A stretch of 64,000 nt of DNA from Verrucomicrobiia bacterium (GCA_026414565.1 JAOAIT010000007.1:62001-126000), one strand, 5' to 3'. Shown: positions 17,557-25,727, counted from the first letter of the stretch. The notes: generated by a model from the letters alone, not told the origin. Program-made: numbers and translations.

Positions 17557-17741
17557 GTTTTTTGGGCCGTGGCTGGCAGGGTGGGCGGGGCTTTATCCCT
17601 TGTTACCAGTGCTGGTCTTCCTCGTAGGGAAAAGGTTTGAGCCTTCCCTGCGCGCAGCGGCGCTGGAGTGGCGTCAGCCGTTGTTTGTGTGGCTAATGAT
17701 GGATGGCCCCCAAGTCAGGTCAGCCGTCCGGTTTGTGCCCT

Positions 17742-17779
17742 AAAAAGCCGACAGGCATCCGCGGGGGGCGGATGCCTGT
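17742..17779 (-). terminator. Rho-independent terminator after the second prepilin gene
   Basis: A perfect 12-bp stem (ACAGGCATCCGC, 17751-17762; partner 17768-17779) with a 5-nt loop. On the minus strand it is followed by CGGCTTTTTA. It lies 36 nt past the stop at 17816. Confidence 0.85.
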
Positions 17780-17815
17780 GGCCGTCAAGACCTGCTCTGA
17801 AACTCGCTGTGTCGG

Positions 17816-18439
17816 TTACGGTTTGACCACGTCAATCTTGTATCCAGCCTGGAGGGCGGATTCCACCGATTTCTGGAGGCTGCGGGCGGTCAGTTGTTGC
17901 ACGCTGCCGTCGCTCAAAGCGGCATTGCCGTTGGCCTCATGGAGATCCACATTGGCCGAATCCCAAGAGAGGTTGTTCCACGTGGTGATGGTGCCGGTGC
18001 CGCTGAAGTCACGGTCGCCCAGCATCAGGTTGTTGGCCTCGGAGTCGCGCGACTGGCGGTTCACAAAGTAGCTCAGGTGCTGGTTGGCCACAAAGGTGGT
18101 GTTGTTGGAGAAGCTCTGCGACGGGTTGCGTCCCATGTCCGCCGGGCAGACGCAAATCTTGGGATTGGCCAGCTCGTTGCCCGCCCAAATGAAGTAATTG
18201 CCGATGGGGGCATTGTTGGTCAACTGCCAGGGGAACCGGTCTTCGTTGTCATTGGCGAAGATGCGGAAGCCCAAGCTGACCTGCTTGAGGTTGTTCACGC
18301 AGGAGATGCGTTGGGCACGCTTCTTGGCCTGGGCCAGCGCCGGCAGCAGCAGAGCGGCCAGGATGGCGATGATGGCGATGACGACCAGCAGCTCGATCAG
18401 AGTGAAGGCCCCGAATTTTTTAGTGCGCGTTTGCTTCAT
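17816..18439 (-). CDS. Prepilin-type N-terminal cleavage/methylation protein
   Basis: 207 aa. It has a basic leader ([12 protein letters not shown]) and then a prepilin helix identical in its core to that of the gene at 16719-17477, including [10 protein letters not shown]. The globular C-terminal part has CPADMGRNP, the 'LSDGSVQQL' segment and a helix-rich end. The near-identity of the first ~45 residues with the neighbour suggests tandem duplication followed by divergence of the head domain. Each copy has its own terminator and sigma-54-like promoter, so the two are transcribed separately but probably under common control. Confidence 0.9.
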   Translation of the reverse strand: MKQTRTKKFGAFTLIELLVVIAIIAILAALLLPALAQAKKRAQRISCVNNLKQVSLGFRIFANDNEDRFPWQLTNNAPIGNYFIWAGNELANPKICVCPADMGRNPSQSFSNNTTFVANQHLSYFVNRQSRDSEANNLMLGDRDFSGTGTITTWNNLSWDSANVDLHEANGNAALSDGSVQQLTARSLQKSVESALQAGYKIDVVKP

Positions 18440-18486
18440 AAAACCGTTGTTGTCTTCTGTTCGTTATGTCCGACGTTCTAGGTACT

Positions 18487-18502
18487 AGCAAGCATGATGC
18501 CA
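18487..18502 (-). promoter_or_regulatory. Sigma-54-type (-24/-12) promoter of the second prepilin gene
   Basis: On the minus strand TGGCAT (18502-18497), five bases, then TTGCT (18491-18487), a near-consensus sigma-54 element with correct spacing. It lies about 48 nt upstream of the ATG at 18439. Confidence 0.65.
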
Positions 18503-18649
18503 GAAATGAAGCACTTTTTTTGGTTGAAAGTCATGATTTTTAGGGTGCCGCCAGCGTGAAGAATGCACAGTTTGCGCGGAATTGACGCACTGTGACCACC
18601 GGGCTGGTTGGTTTTTTATCTGGCGACACCAGCCGACAGGAAAACCGCC

Positions 18650-18763
18650 ATGATGAAATTTGCTAAGTTGTTTGGAATCAATGAATTACCCAAATTCCTC
18701 GCGCTGCAGACGGAGTCTTTGCCCCAGTGGTCATCGTTTATGCGCCTCGAGTTCAAGGATTAA
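18650..18763 (+). CDS. Possible small protein of 37 aa
   Basis: A short frame with a purine-rich ribosome-binding site (AGGA, 8 nt before the tandem ATG at 18650/18653). The product is MMKFAKLFGINEL..., ending MRLEFKD. It lies in a 517-bp gap (18440-18956) and is followed, 57 nt after its stop, by a good plus-strand intrinsic terminator, so some plus-strand transcript probably exists. I recognise no family. It could equally be part of a small non-coding RNA or a remnant of a longer gene. Confidence 0.35.
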   Translation: MMKFAKLFGINELPKFLALQTESLPQWSSFMRLEFKD

Positions 18764-18819
18764 CCAGCCCTCTTTCCCCATCGGAGGATGGAGCAGGGAG
18801 CCCACCAAGGCTCATCTTT

Positions 18820-18853
18820 CAACCCGCCGGACGTTTCCGGCTGGGGTTGTTTT
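18820..18853 (+). terminator. Rho-independent terminator (plus strand)
   Basis: CAACCC+GCCGGA pairs with TCCGGC+GGGTTG (2-nt bulge, CGTT loop), followed by TTTT (18850-18853). On the minus strand the hairpin is followed by AAAG, not T, so it works only for plus-strand transcription. The only candidate upstream is the small ORF at 18650. Confidence 0.65.
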
Positions 18854-18956
18854 ACAGGCAGGGAGGCACCGCAGCCGGCTGGGACGCCAGGCTGGTAGTG
18901 CGTGAAAAATTTTTACGTCCTGCGCCAAAAGCCTCCCCTCGGGCCAGGGCCGGCGT

Positions 18957-19460
18957 TTAGAAACCCATTTTTTCCAGCTCTTGTTGCAAGCGCATCTGGA
19001 AGGCCTGAATGTCTCCAGGGGAAGGACGGTAACCTTTATTGGTGGGGGCAATGCCCAGACGGCCGTACTGGTCCAGATACCATTGGGCCTTTTGGCCGTC
19101 GCTGAAGGTGACCTTGCCGCTGAGGGCGGCTCCGGGCATGGCCACGGTGTCCAAGGAGACGCTCACCTGGCCGGTGCCGGGCGGTGCAGGGGAAGCATCC
19201 TCGGCCTCATCCGTATCTTCTTCGGCCGCCTCCTCGGCGGTGGGGGAGGGCTGGGCTGGGGGAGGCATGGTCGCGGGCGGGGGGGCGGGGGGTTCGGCGT
19301 CCTTGGGCATGACCTGCAAATCAGAGATGAGCAGCCGCACCTCCATGTACGTCAGATGCACCCCCAGCTCGCTGGCCAGCCGTTTTTGGATGTCGGAGAG
19401 TTTGAGGCCTTCATCAATCCACTGCCTGACAACGGCCTTTTGGTCATCGGTCAAATTCAT
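18957..19460 (-). CDS. Hypothetical protein with N-terminal helix-turn-helix-like part and C-terminal conserved part
   Basis: About 167 aa, no family recognised. The N-terminal ~45 residues (MNLTDDQKAVVRQWIDEGLK, then LSDIQKRLASELGVHLTYMEVRLL) are helical and resemble a small DNA-binding or recruitment helical bundle. A Pro/Ala and acidic linker follows (residues ~55-100). A compact C-terminal segment has VSLDTVAMPGAALSGKVTFS, then DGQKAQWYLDQYGRLGI, and the protein ends in a helix (QLELEK-like). It carries no signal peptide, so it is probably cytoplasmic. I chose the start at 19460 because the in-frame upstream extension is unlike protein sequence. Confidence 0.7.
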   Translation of the reverse strand: MNLTDDQKAVVRQWIDEGLKLSDIQKRLASELGVHLTYMEVRLLISDLQVMPKDAEPPAPPPATMPPPAQPSPTAEEAAEEDTDEAEDASPAPPGTGQVSVSLDTVAMPGAALSGKVTFSDGQKAQWYLDQYGRLGIAPTNKGYRPSPGDIQAFQMRLQQELEKMGF

Positions 19461-19686
19461 GTGAGTAAAATAGCAAGAGTCAATCGCCGGCGGCAATGTT
19501 GCCCCGGCGGTCCCAAAGTTTCAACCACGCTTTTTGCTCGCCCCGTCGGCGGCGGGAGCCGGCCCCAACTGGGGACTTGCAAAGCGGCGGGCTTGAGGTA
19601 AGTTGTCGCCCCTGTTGCGTCGGGCGGGGCAAGGTGTCAAAATACCTCTGAGGACGCGAAACGATAACAATTGACGAGAATATCTT

Positions 19687-20244
19687 ATGGCAAGCGCAAA
19701 CGATTTACGCCGGGGCATGGCCATTGATTACAATGGCGATATTTGTGTGGTTCTGGATACCCAGCATCGCACGCCGGGCAACCTGCGTGCTTTCGTGCAG
19801 GCCACCCTGCGCAGCATCCGCACGGGCAAATCCTCCGACGTCCGCTTCTCTTCCACGCAGCGGATCGAGGTGGTGCCCATGGTCACCCGCAAAATGGAGT
19901 TCAGCTATAAGGACGGCGAGGACTATGTCTTCACCGACCCGGAGACCTACGAAACGGTGAATCTCTCGCCCGAGCTGCTGGGCGACGCTGTGAATTACCT
20001 CACCGAAAACGCGCCGGTGACGGTCACCTTTGTGGAGGGCAAGGCGGTGTTGGTGGAATTGCCCGCCAGTGTGGTGCTGACAGTGGTGGACGCGCCGGAA
20101 GGCATCCGGGGCGACTCGGCCAACAACGTGATGAAGCCCGTGACCCTGGAAACAGGGCTGGTGGTGCAGGCGCCCCTGTTCATCAAGACCGGCGAGAAAA
20201 TCAAAATTGACAGCCGGACGGGCAAGTACATCGAGCGCGCCTGA
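19687..20244 (+). CDS. efp: Translation elongation factor P
   Basis: 185 aa, the normal EF-P length, with three OB-like domains. EF-P enters the ribosomal E site and helps peptide-bond formation at polyproline stretches. The window encodes several proteins with long proline runs, for example the biotin carrier at 31735 and the cytochrome fusion at 5587. The C-terminal signature is TGEKIKIDSRTGKYIERA. The domain I loop that touches the P-site tRNA reads TPGNLRAF where E. coli has KPGKGQAF, so the modified Lys34 is replaced by Asn32. The usual beta-lysylation, rhamnosylation or aminopentanol modification is therefore impossible at that position. Confidence 0.96.
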   Translation: MASANDLRRGMAIDYNGDICVVLDTQHRTPGNLRAFVQATLRSIRTGKSSDVRFSSTQRIEVVPMVTRKMEFSYKDGEDYVFTDPETYETVNLSPELLGDAVNYLTENAPVTVTFVEGKAVLVELPASVVLTVVDAPEGIRGDSANNVMKPVTLETGLVVQAPLFIKTGEKIKIDSRTGKYIERA

Positions 20245-20255
20245 GCCGCCACGCC

Positions 20256-21095
20256 TCAAAGCACCGGCTCGCCATTGGCTTTGAGCCAGGCCAGAATCTG
20301 GCTGGCGGACGTGCGGGGTTGAAACCCGAGGATGTTGTGCTCGCTGTTCCAGACCAGCCGCCAGCCGCGGTACCCCGGGCAATGTCGCCGCAGCCAGGGT
20401 TGCACCAAAAACCAGGGCACGATCAAATCCCAAAAGCCGGTTAAATAAAACACCGGCAAAGTGGTGCGCTGCGCCAGGGGGCGGTGATCATGGGCCAGGA
20501 TGATGTCGTACCGGCTGAGAATGGCCTGCCGGGCCAGCTCCTGGAGTTGAAAATCCTGATGCGCCTGGAGACTTTGGCGCACGTGCGGCGCCTGCCGATG
20601 CCGCCAGCGCAGCAGACGCAAATAGCCGCGCAGGAGCGCCGCCACGGCCGCCATGGGCAGACTTTGATGCGTGCCCCGCACCAGGCGCACCCCCCACATC
20701 AAGGGGTAACGCACAAACCCGCCCGCCAGAATGAGTCCTTTGGGCTGAAAATGAGGTTGTCCCGCCGCTCTTTGGGTCTCGGCCCGGCCGATCATTCCCC
20801 AAGCCACCTGGGAGCCAAAAGATTCGCCTAAAAGCCAGCCCTCCCGAAAACCCGCGGCCAACAAGGCGGCCTCAATGGCTTGCACGTAATCCTCCAATTT
20901 CCAGGAAGGCTCGCGCGGATAAGCCAGCTCGACCAATTGCACATGGCCTTTGAGTGCATCACGCAGACCGGCATTGTAATGCCAGTCTCCATGCAACCCG
21001 GGCAGATAAACCAGACGCGGCGCTGAAGCATCCCCCTGAACTTGCATCTGCAATGACTCGGCCATGTCGGCAAGATACCTGGCTTTGACTGCCAA
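20256..21095 (-). CDS. Alpha/beta-hydrolase
   Basis: About 279 aa. The nucleophile elbow is LLGESFGSQVAWG (GxSxG, Ser near 95). The acid is probably the Asp in GFWDLIVPW (~230) and the base the His in NSEHNILGF near the C-terminus. The oxyanion region is YLPGLHGDW. No signal peptide is seen, so it is likely a cytoplasmic esterase or thioesterase of unknown substrate. ATGs at 21065 and 21047 are alternative starts. It converges with efp with only 11 nt between stops. Confidence 0.82.
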   Translation of the reverse strand: MAVKARYLADMAESLQMQVQGDASAPRLVYLPGLHGDWHYNAGLRDALKGHVQLVELAYPREPSWKLEDYVQAIEAALLAAGFREGWLLGESFGSQVAWGMIGRAETQRAAGQPHFQPKGLILAGGFVRYPLMWGVRLVRGTHQSLPMAAVAALLRGYLRLLRWRHRQAPHVRQSLQAHQDFQLQELARQAILSRYDIILAHDHRPLAQRTTLPVFYLTGFWDLIVPWFLVQPWLRRHCPGYRGWRLVWNSEHNILGFQPRTSASQILAWLKANGEPVL

Positions 21096-21195
21096 ATAAA
21101 TGGAGAAATGCCTGCCGCCGAGGCCAAGACCCCGCCCGGCTCATTGTGCTCCTGCCTAAATGCCTGCTACCCATGATGCGGTTTATGGAACACAC

Positions 21196-21220
21196 GGAGC
21201 GCACACCCGCGCGGGCGGCC
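21196..21220 (+). repeat. Short GC-rich repeat-like motif, left of the RHS fragment
   Basis: GGAGCGCAC...CCCGCG...GGCGGC. Its imperfect inverted counterpart lies at 22635-22663, so the two face each other around the RHS fragment and the small membrane ORF. Confidence 0.35.
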
Positions 21221-21241
21221 TTTGGAACTGCCGAAGCCATA

Positions 21242-21281
21242 CCAATCCGGCAGGGATTACAAACCAATCCAACAGGGATTA
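21242..21281. repeat. Tandem 18-nt direct repeat
   Basis: CCAATCCNNCAGGGATTA occurs at 21242-21259 and 21264-21281 with a 22-nt period; only the two N positions differ. It lies in the ~280-bp region between the hydrolase start and the RHS fragment, which otherwise shows no gene. Confidence 0.7.
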
Positions 21282-21373
21282 ACAATTAGGACTGATGCCC
21301 ACCATTTTACACATCCGCCTGCGACAATTCTCCGGTTTTGCACTTTGCATTTTGCATTTACCTCTCCCCATGT

Positions 21374-22315
21374 ATGGCCTTGAACGAACAGAGGTTTCGG
21401 GGGATATTGGCTCCGGGTCGGCCGGAAACCATGCAAGCGTGGGGAACCATCGGCACGTATGAGGCCAGGGAGGAGCCAAATCCCATCCCGCAGGATTCCT
21501 CTCCTCAGAATGATGATTGCAACGTGGGCGGGTTGTTGGCGACGGTGATTCATAATGGGCCGGATGCGGGGGTGTATTTTCCGGTTTATGATGGGAATGG
21601 GAACGTGATGGGGTATGTGCGGGGGGCGGATGGTTTGTTGGTGGCGCAATATGAATACGGCCCCTTTGGCGAACTCCTCCGCGCCACCGGCCCCCTCTCC
21701 CAGACCTTCAACTACCTTTTCTCCACCAAATACCATGACTGGGAAACCGGCCTCCTCTACTACGGCCACCGCTACTACAATCCCACCACTGGAAGGTGGC
21801 CAAATAGAGACCCGTTGGGCGAGCCAGGACATCAGCTACTCGTTCAGGCTGGAAGCAGCGCGAATCTCGTGCCGAAAGAGACCCAAGCAGGCAACCGCTC
21901 AGTCCGTGGCAGTGCCCCTTGCCGCAGCGGTAGTTGCCGGGGACCGCGTGACGGAGAACTCATGCTTTACCAGTTCTGCAAGAACGAGCCGGTTAACTAC
22001 TTCGACATCGACGGACGCGACTTCAAGGTTCCTAGGCCAATCAAGCAGTGGTACAAACTGCAAGCCGGGGTTGGTGTCGCCGTGCTGATTGCCGACTCGT
22101 GTATCCTTTACATGGCGTGCAAACGCTTGAACGTCGACGAAGAGACGTTCGTTCGAACGCCAGGCACAAGAATCCTCAGCATCCCGCTTCTCCCTGTCAT
22201 TACCTCACTCTGTCCGGAAGGTGGGGTGCTTTACTACCGGGTGTGGAAGCCGAGCACGGCAGGATGCGATAATGAACTTGTCGTCTTCTGCTTCGGATCT
22301 GGTGGAGGAGCGTAG
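21374..22315 (+). pseudogene. Truncated RHS-repeat core protein with variable C-terminal tip
   Basis: About 313 aa if read from the ATG at 21374. From ~21518 it shows the last YD repeats (YDGNGNVMGYV, AQYEYGPFGELLR) and the RHS hyperconserved core (LFSTKYHDWETGLLYYGHRY, NPTTGRW.NRDPLGE, LYQFCKNEPVNYFDIDG). Full RHS proteins are thousands of residues with long repeat shells; here no shell, signal peptide or PAAR/TcB part is present, so this is a displaced 3' end. The core is interrupted by ~46 extra residues at 21827-21964. The tip after DGRD (~95 aa) has a hydrophobic segment (VGVAVLIADSCILYMAC) and matches no toxin family I know. Base composition in the tip is visibly lower in GC than in the neighbours. 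Confidence 0.75.
21827..21964 (+). other. In-frame ~138-nt insertion within the RHS core
   Basis: RHS cores normally run from DPLGE straight to NLYQFC, but here about 46 codons intervene. The insert contains an imperfect palindrome (GGCAACCGCT, 21890-21899; AGCGGTAGTTGCC, 21926-21938, 3-nt bulge) and keeps the frame. It could be a small palindromic mobile element that is tolerated inside proteins. Confidence 0.45.
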
Positions 22316-22323
22316 GAGGGAAA

Positions 22324-22446
22324 TTGAGCGAACTCCCGAAGAACTCAAAGTGGCCACACCCGTTGGCGAAAATCATTTTGGTGACGCTTGGCATGGCCAT
22401 TCTCTTGGTTTTGCTCACACGTCTCGTGTTGCGGCTAGCAAGTTGA
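22324..22446 (+). CDS. Tiny single-pass membrane protein downstream of the RHS tip
   Basis: A 40-aa frame starting at TTG, with AGGAGGG overlapping the RHS stop and only 4 nt from the TTG. The product has a hydrophilic N-terminus (SELPKNSKWPHPLAK) and then one strong transmembrane helix (IILVTLGMAILLVLLTRLVL). Small membrane proteins directly behind RHS tips often serve as immunity partners, but that role is inferred only from position. No family is recognised and its size makes the call uncertain. Confidence 0.4.
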   Translation: MSELPKNSKWPHPLAKIILVTLGMAILLVLLTRLVLRLAS

Positions 22447-22805
22447 ACCGTCGGTGTCCCGCACAAACGGTGAAAAGGAAATCTGGCGCCGCTCAGGCCG
22501 CGGCGGAGTTGGGCGGCCACGCGTGCTTGCCAGAGCGCTGGTTTCGCGGTGCGGGATAACGGTGGTGAACTGGGCTGGGGCGGAGGTGAATCAACGGCAA
22601 GTTGGTGGCGGGGAGGAAGGCTTCGTTGGGGGCCGGAGCCGCCACGCGGGACGCGTGCGCTCCACGAGGCCGAGGGGATAGGCAAGATGGGAGGGAGCGG
22701 TTCCGGCTGGGGCGGGATGGGCCACGGTGGGCCGCGAGCGGGCTTTGTTGGCAAGTCGTTCTGGCCAGGGGCGTTTTTTTCCATTAGAAACATCGGCACA
22801 CAGGC
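22447..22805. other. Intergenic region before the VWA gene
   Basis: 359 bp with no supported gene. Several plus-strand frames are open, but they are Gly/Arg/Trp-rich and without ribosome-binding sites. It contains the hairpin repeat at 22635-22663 and a GTTTTTTTCC tract near 22775-22784 shortly before the VWA start. Confidence 0.4.
22635..22663 (-). repeat. GC hairpin repeat, right of the RHS fragment
   Basis: GGAGC/GCTCC outer and CACGCG/CGCGTG inner arms around a GGA loop. Its reverse complement aligns with the motif at 21196-21220 (GGAGCGCAC then CCCGCG then GGCGGC). Confidence 0.4.
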
Positions 22806-25727
22806 ATGCGTTTCCAATGGACCAATCCGTCCTGGCTGTGGCTGTTGATTCCGGCCCTGGCGTGGACGTTTTGGTGGTTTTGGCGCAGTGATGTCAGCCT
22901 GTCGCCGTGGCGGCGGTGGACGGCTTTCGTTGTCCGGTGGTTGATCGTGGTGGCGGTGGTGCTGGCGCTGGCCGGGCTGCAATGGCGGCGGCCGGTGGAG
23001 GGGGTGAATGTCATTTTTGTGCTGGATCGTTCCGATAGTGTGCCGGCGGCGCAGCAGGAGGCGGCGCGTCGCTACGTGAACGAGGCGGCGGCGGCGCGCA
23101 AGAAGAATGACCGGGTGGGGCTGGTGGTGTTTGCCAATGAAGCGGCGCTGGAATTCACCGCCTCCGACAAATGGGATCCCAACCAGACGAAAGTGCTGGC
23201 GGTGATCAGTCCGGATCGGACGGATCTGGCTGCCGCCCTGCGGCTGGGCGCGGCCGCTTTCCCAGAGCATGGGCAGAAGCGGCTGGTGGTGGTGTCGGAT
23301 GGCAACGAAAACGTCGGTGACGCGCTGGCGGCGGCAATGAGCTTGCGGCCCCTGGGGGTCACGGTGGATGTGATTCCGCTGGGGACGCAGGGGGGACAGG
23401 ATGCGGCGGTGCAGCGGCTGGGCCTGCCGCCGCGCATCAAGGAGGGCCAGGCTTTTGACGCCAAAATATTCATCACGGCTGATGCCCCGCGGGCGGGCAT
23501 TTTGCGCTTTTTCCGCAATGACGAATACCTGGGCGAAGCGCCGGTGCAGCTTGAGCCGGGCAAGAATCTTTTTTCTTTTCCACAGAAACTGGAGCAGCCC
23601 GGCTTTTACAGCTATCGGGTGGCGCTGGAGGTGGAGGGGGATCAGGTGCCGCAAAACAACCGCGCCAGCGCGTTTGTGCAGGTGCGCGGCCGGCCGCGTG
23701 TTCTGTTGATCTCGCACCAGCCGGCCGAGGATGCGCCGCTGCAGGCGGCGCTGCGCAGCGCGGATTTTGAGGTGCGCCACATTGCGGCCGACAGCGCACC
23801 CGATGCGCTGGTGGAATGGCAGAGCTATGATGCCATTTTGCTGAGCAACGTGGCGGCGGGGGATCTGGGTTTGGACCGCATGCGGTTGCTGGAGAGCGCG
23901 GTGCGTGATTTGGGGGTGGGGCTGGTGTGCGTGGGCGGGGATCAGACTTATGCGGCGGGCAGTTACCGCGGCACGCCGCTGGAGGCGGTACTGCCGGTGA
24001 ACATGGAACTGGACAGCAAGAAAGTGCTGCCCAAGGGGGCGCTGGTGCTCATCATGCACGGGATGGAATTTACCGGCGCCAACCAGACGGCCCGCCAGAC
24101 GGCGCTGGCGGCGCTGGATAATCTGGGGCCACGGGATGAGATGGGGGTGCTGTTGTGGGATGGCTCGGAGCGATGGCTGTTTCCCTTGCGCGAGGTGGGC
24201 GACAAGCGCGAGATGGGGCGGTTGATTGCCGGCATGAATCAGGGGGATTTGCCGAGTTTTCAGAATTTGATGATGCAGGCTTATTCGGCGCTGAAGGCGT
24301 CGAAGGCCAGTCTCAAACATATCATTGTTTTCAGCGATGGCGATCCGGCCCCCCCGTCGAATGAATTGCTGGAGCAGATTGTGGCGGAGCGCATCACCAT
24401 CAGCACGGTGATGATTGGCGGCCATGTCATGCCGGACACGATGGTGCGCATCGCCAATGCCGGCGGGGGGCGTTTTTATGAGGTGCCAGTCAACCAGGCG
24501 GGTGCGCTGCCGGACATTTTCATCAAGGAATCCGCCGTGATCCTCAAGTCGGCCATCATAGAGGACCCGTTCAAGCCGCGGCAGGCCGCCGCCAGCGAGG
24601 TGGTACGCGGCATGGCGGCCGCGGATTATCCCGCGCTCTATGGATATGTGGGCACCACGCCCAAGGACCGGGCGGAAACGCCGCTGGTGACGGACAAGGG
24701 CGATCCTCTGCTGGCGCACTGGCAGTTTGGCCTGGGGCGGGCGGTGGCTTTCACGTCGGATGCCAAAGCGCGCTGGGCGCGCGAATGGCTGGGCTGGGAG
24801 CGTTACCGCCAGTTTTGGACGCAGGTGGCCCAGTGGAGCCTGCGCCGGCTGGAGAACGCGGATTTCACCGCGGACATCACCCTGGAAAAGGGCCAGGGGC
24901 ATCTGGCGGTGGAAGCGGTGGATGAACAGGGGAATTACCGCAATTTCCTTGCGCTGCGGGCGCTGGTCATCAGTCCCAAGGGCGACCGCCAGATGGTGGT
25001 TTTGGAGCAGACCGGCCCGGGACGTTATGAGGCCCAATTTCCCACGCGCGAAATCGGGGCCTACACGGTGCATGTCATGGAGTGGAGCAGCGGCCAGCCG
25101 CGCGGCTCGCTGGTGATGGGGGCGAGTGTCAACTACTCACCGGAGTTTGCCGACAGCGCGCCCAATCATGTGTTGTTGCGCCGTCTGGCCGAGGTGGGCG
25201 GCGGCAAGGTGCTCGATCCCCGCCAGCCGGCCGACAATCCTTTCCTGCATGACCGCCAGCGCACTTACCAGCCGGTGGATTGGTTTGAATGGCTGCTGCG
25301 GCTGGCGATAGTGCTGTTTGTGGCCGATGTGGGGGTGCGGCGGATTCAGATTGATCGCGAAGAATGGCTCAAGGCCACCGCCACCCTGCGGCGCTGGCTG
25401 TTTTTCTGGAAGCCCGCCCCCGCCGCCGCAGCCACGGATGAATCGCTGGCGGCTTTGCTGGCCCGCCGGGAGCAGGTCCGCGCCCGGACAACCGCCCCCG
25501 CCGAAACTGCGCCCTCCCCGCGCGCGCCTGCCCAACCGAGGGCCGAGCTGTTTCAACCGAAGGTCGCGCCTGCGTCTCCCCCGCCGACACCGTCCACACC
25601 GCAAGCCCCGCCGCCTTCTGCCTCCGGTGGGGCCGCCCCAGCCGGGGAAGGGCCTCCCGCGGCACCGGGCAGCATTACCGATCGCCTGCTGGAAGCCAAA
25701 CGGCGGGCGCAGCGGAAGAAATCATAG
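22806..25727 (+). CDS. Large membrane protein with two VWA regions and a glutamine-amidotransferase-like domain
   Basis: 973 aa. Two N-terminal transmembrane helices (~8-25 and ~40-58) are followed by a VWA domain with the MIDAS motif DRSDS (~76-80) and VVSDGNENVG. Residues ~300-390 resemble the type-1 glutamine-amidotransferase-like fold (LLISHQPAEDAPLQAAL, then DAILLSNV; GVGLVCVGGDQTYAAGSY). A second VWA-like stretch has IIVFSDGDPAPP. One more helix lies near ~835, before a proline/alanine-rich cytoplasmic tail. Such proteins belong to the BatA/BatB-like or YegL-like periplasmic VWA group common in PVC bacteria and are thought to aid assembly or stress resistance of envelope proteins. MoxR and BatA-like partners are not adjacent. 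The 3' end overlaps rdgB by 6 bp. Confidence 0.85.
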   Translation: MRFQWTNPSWLWLLIPALAWTFWWFWRSDVSLSPWRRWTAFVVRWLIVVAVVLALAGLQWRRPVEGVNVIFVLDRSDSVPAAQQEAARRYVNEAAAARKKNDRVGLVVFANEAALEFTASDKWDPNQTKVLAVISPDRTDLAAALRLGAAAFPEHGQKRLVVVSDGNENVGDALAAAMSLRPLGVTVDVIPLGTQGGQDAAVQRLGLPPRIKEGQAFDAKIFITADAPRAGILRFFRNDEYLGEAPVQLEPGKNLFSFPQKLEQPGFYSYRVALEVEGDQVPQNNRASAFVQVRGRPRVLLISHQPAEDAPLQAALRSADFEVRHIAADSAPDALVEWQSYDAILLSNVAAGDLGLDRMRLLESAVRDLGVGLVCVGGDQTYAAGSYRGTPLEAVLPVNMELDSKKVLPKGALVLIMHGMEFTGANQTARQTALAALDNLGPRDEMGVLLWDGSERWLFPLREVGDKREMGRLIAGMNQGDLPSFQNLMMQAYSALKASKASLKHIIVFSDGDPAPPSNELLEQIVAERITISTVMIGGHVMPDTMVRIANAGGGRFYEVPVNQAGALPDIFIKESAVILKSAIIEDPFKPRQAAASEVVRGMAAADYPALYGYVGTTPKDRAETPLVTDKGDPLLAHWQFGLGRAVAFTSDAKARWAREWLGWERYRQFWTQVAQWSLRRLENADFTADITLEKGQGHLAVEAVDEQGNYRNFLALRALVISPKGDRQMVVLEQTGPGRYEAQFPTREIGAYTVHVMEWSSGQPRGSLVMGASVNYSPEFADSAPNHVLLRRLAEVGGGKVLDPRQPADNPFLHDRQRTYQPVDWFEWLLRLAIVLFVADVGVRRIQIDREEWLKATATLRRWLFFWKPAPAAAATDESLAALLARREQVRARTTAPAETAPSPRAPAQPRAELFQPKVAPASPPPTPSTPQAPPPSASGGAAPAGEGPPAAPGSITDRLLEAKRRAQRKKS

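Noticed and set aside
17549-17743. 64-codon hydrophobic plus-strand frame
   Set aside because: Lies over the sigma-54 promoter and up to the terminator of the prepilin genes; no ribosome-binding site.
22549-22848. 99-codon Gly/Trp-rich plus-strand frame
   Set aside because: Overlaps the start of the VWA gene and a repeat hairpin; composition is not protein-like.
22200-25073. 957-codon minus-strand open frame
   Set aside because: Shadow of the VWA gene on the other strand; no recognisable domain.
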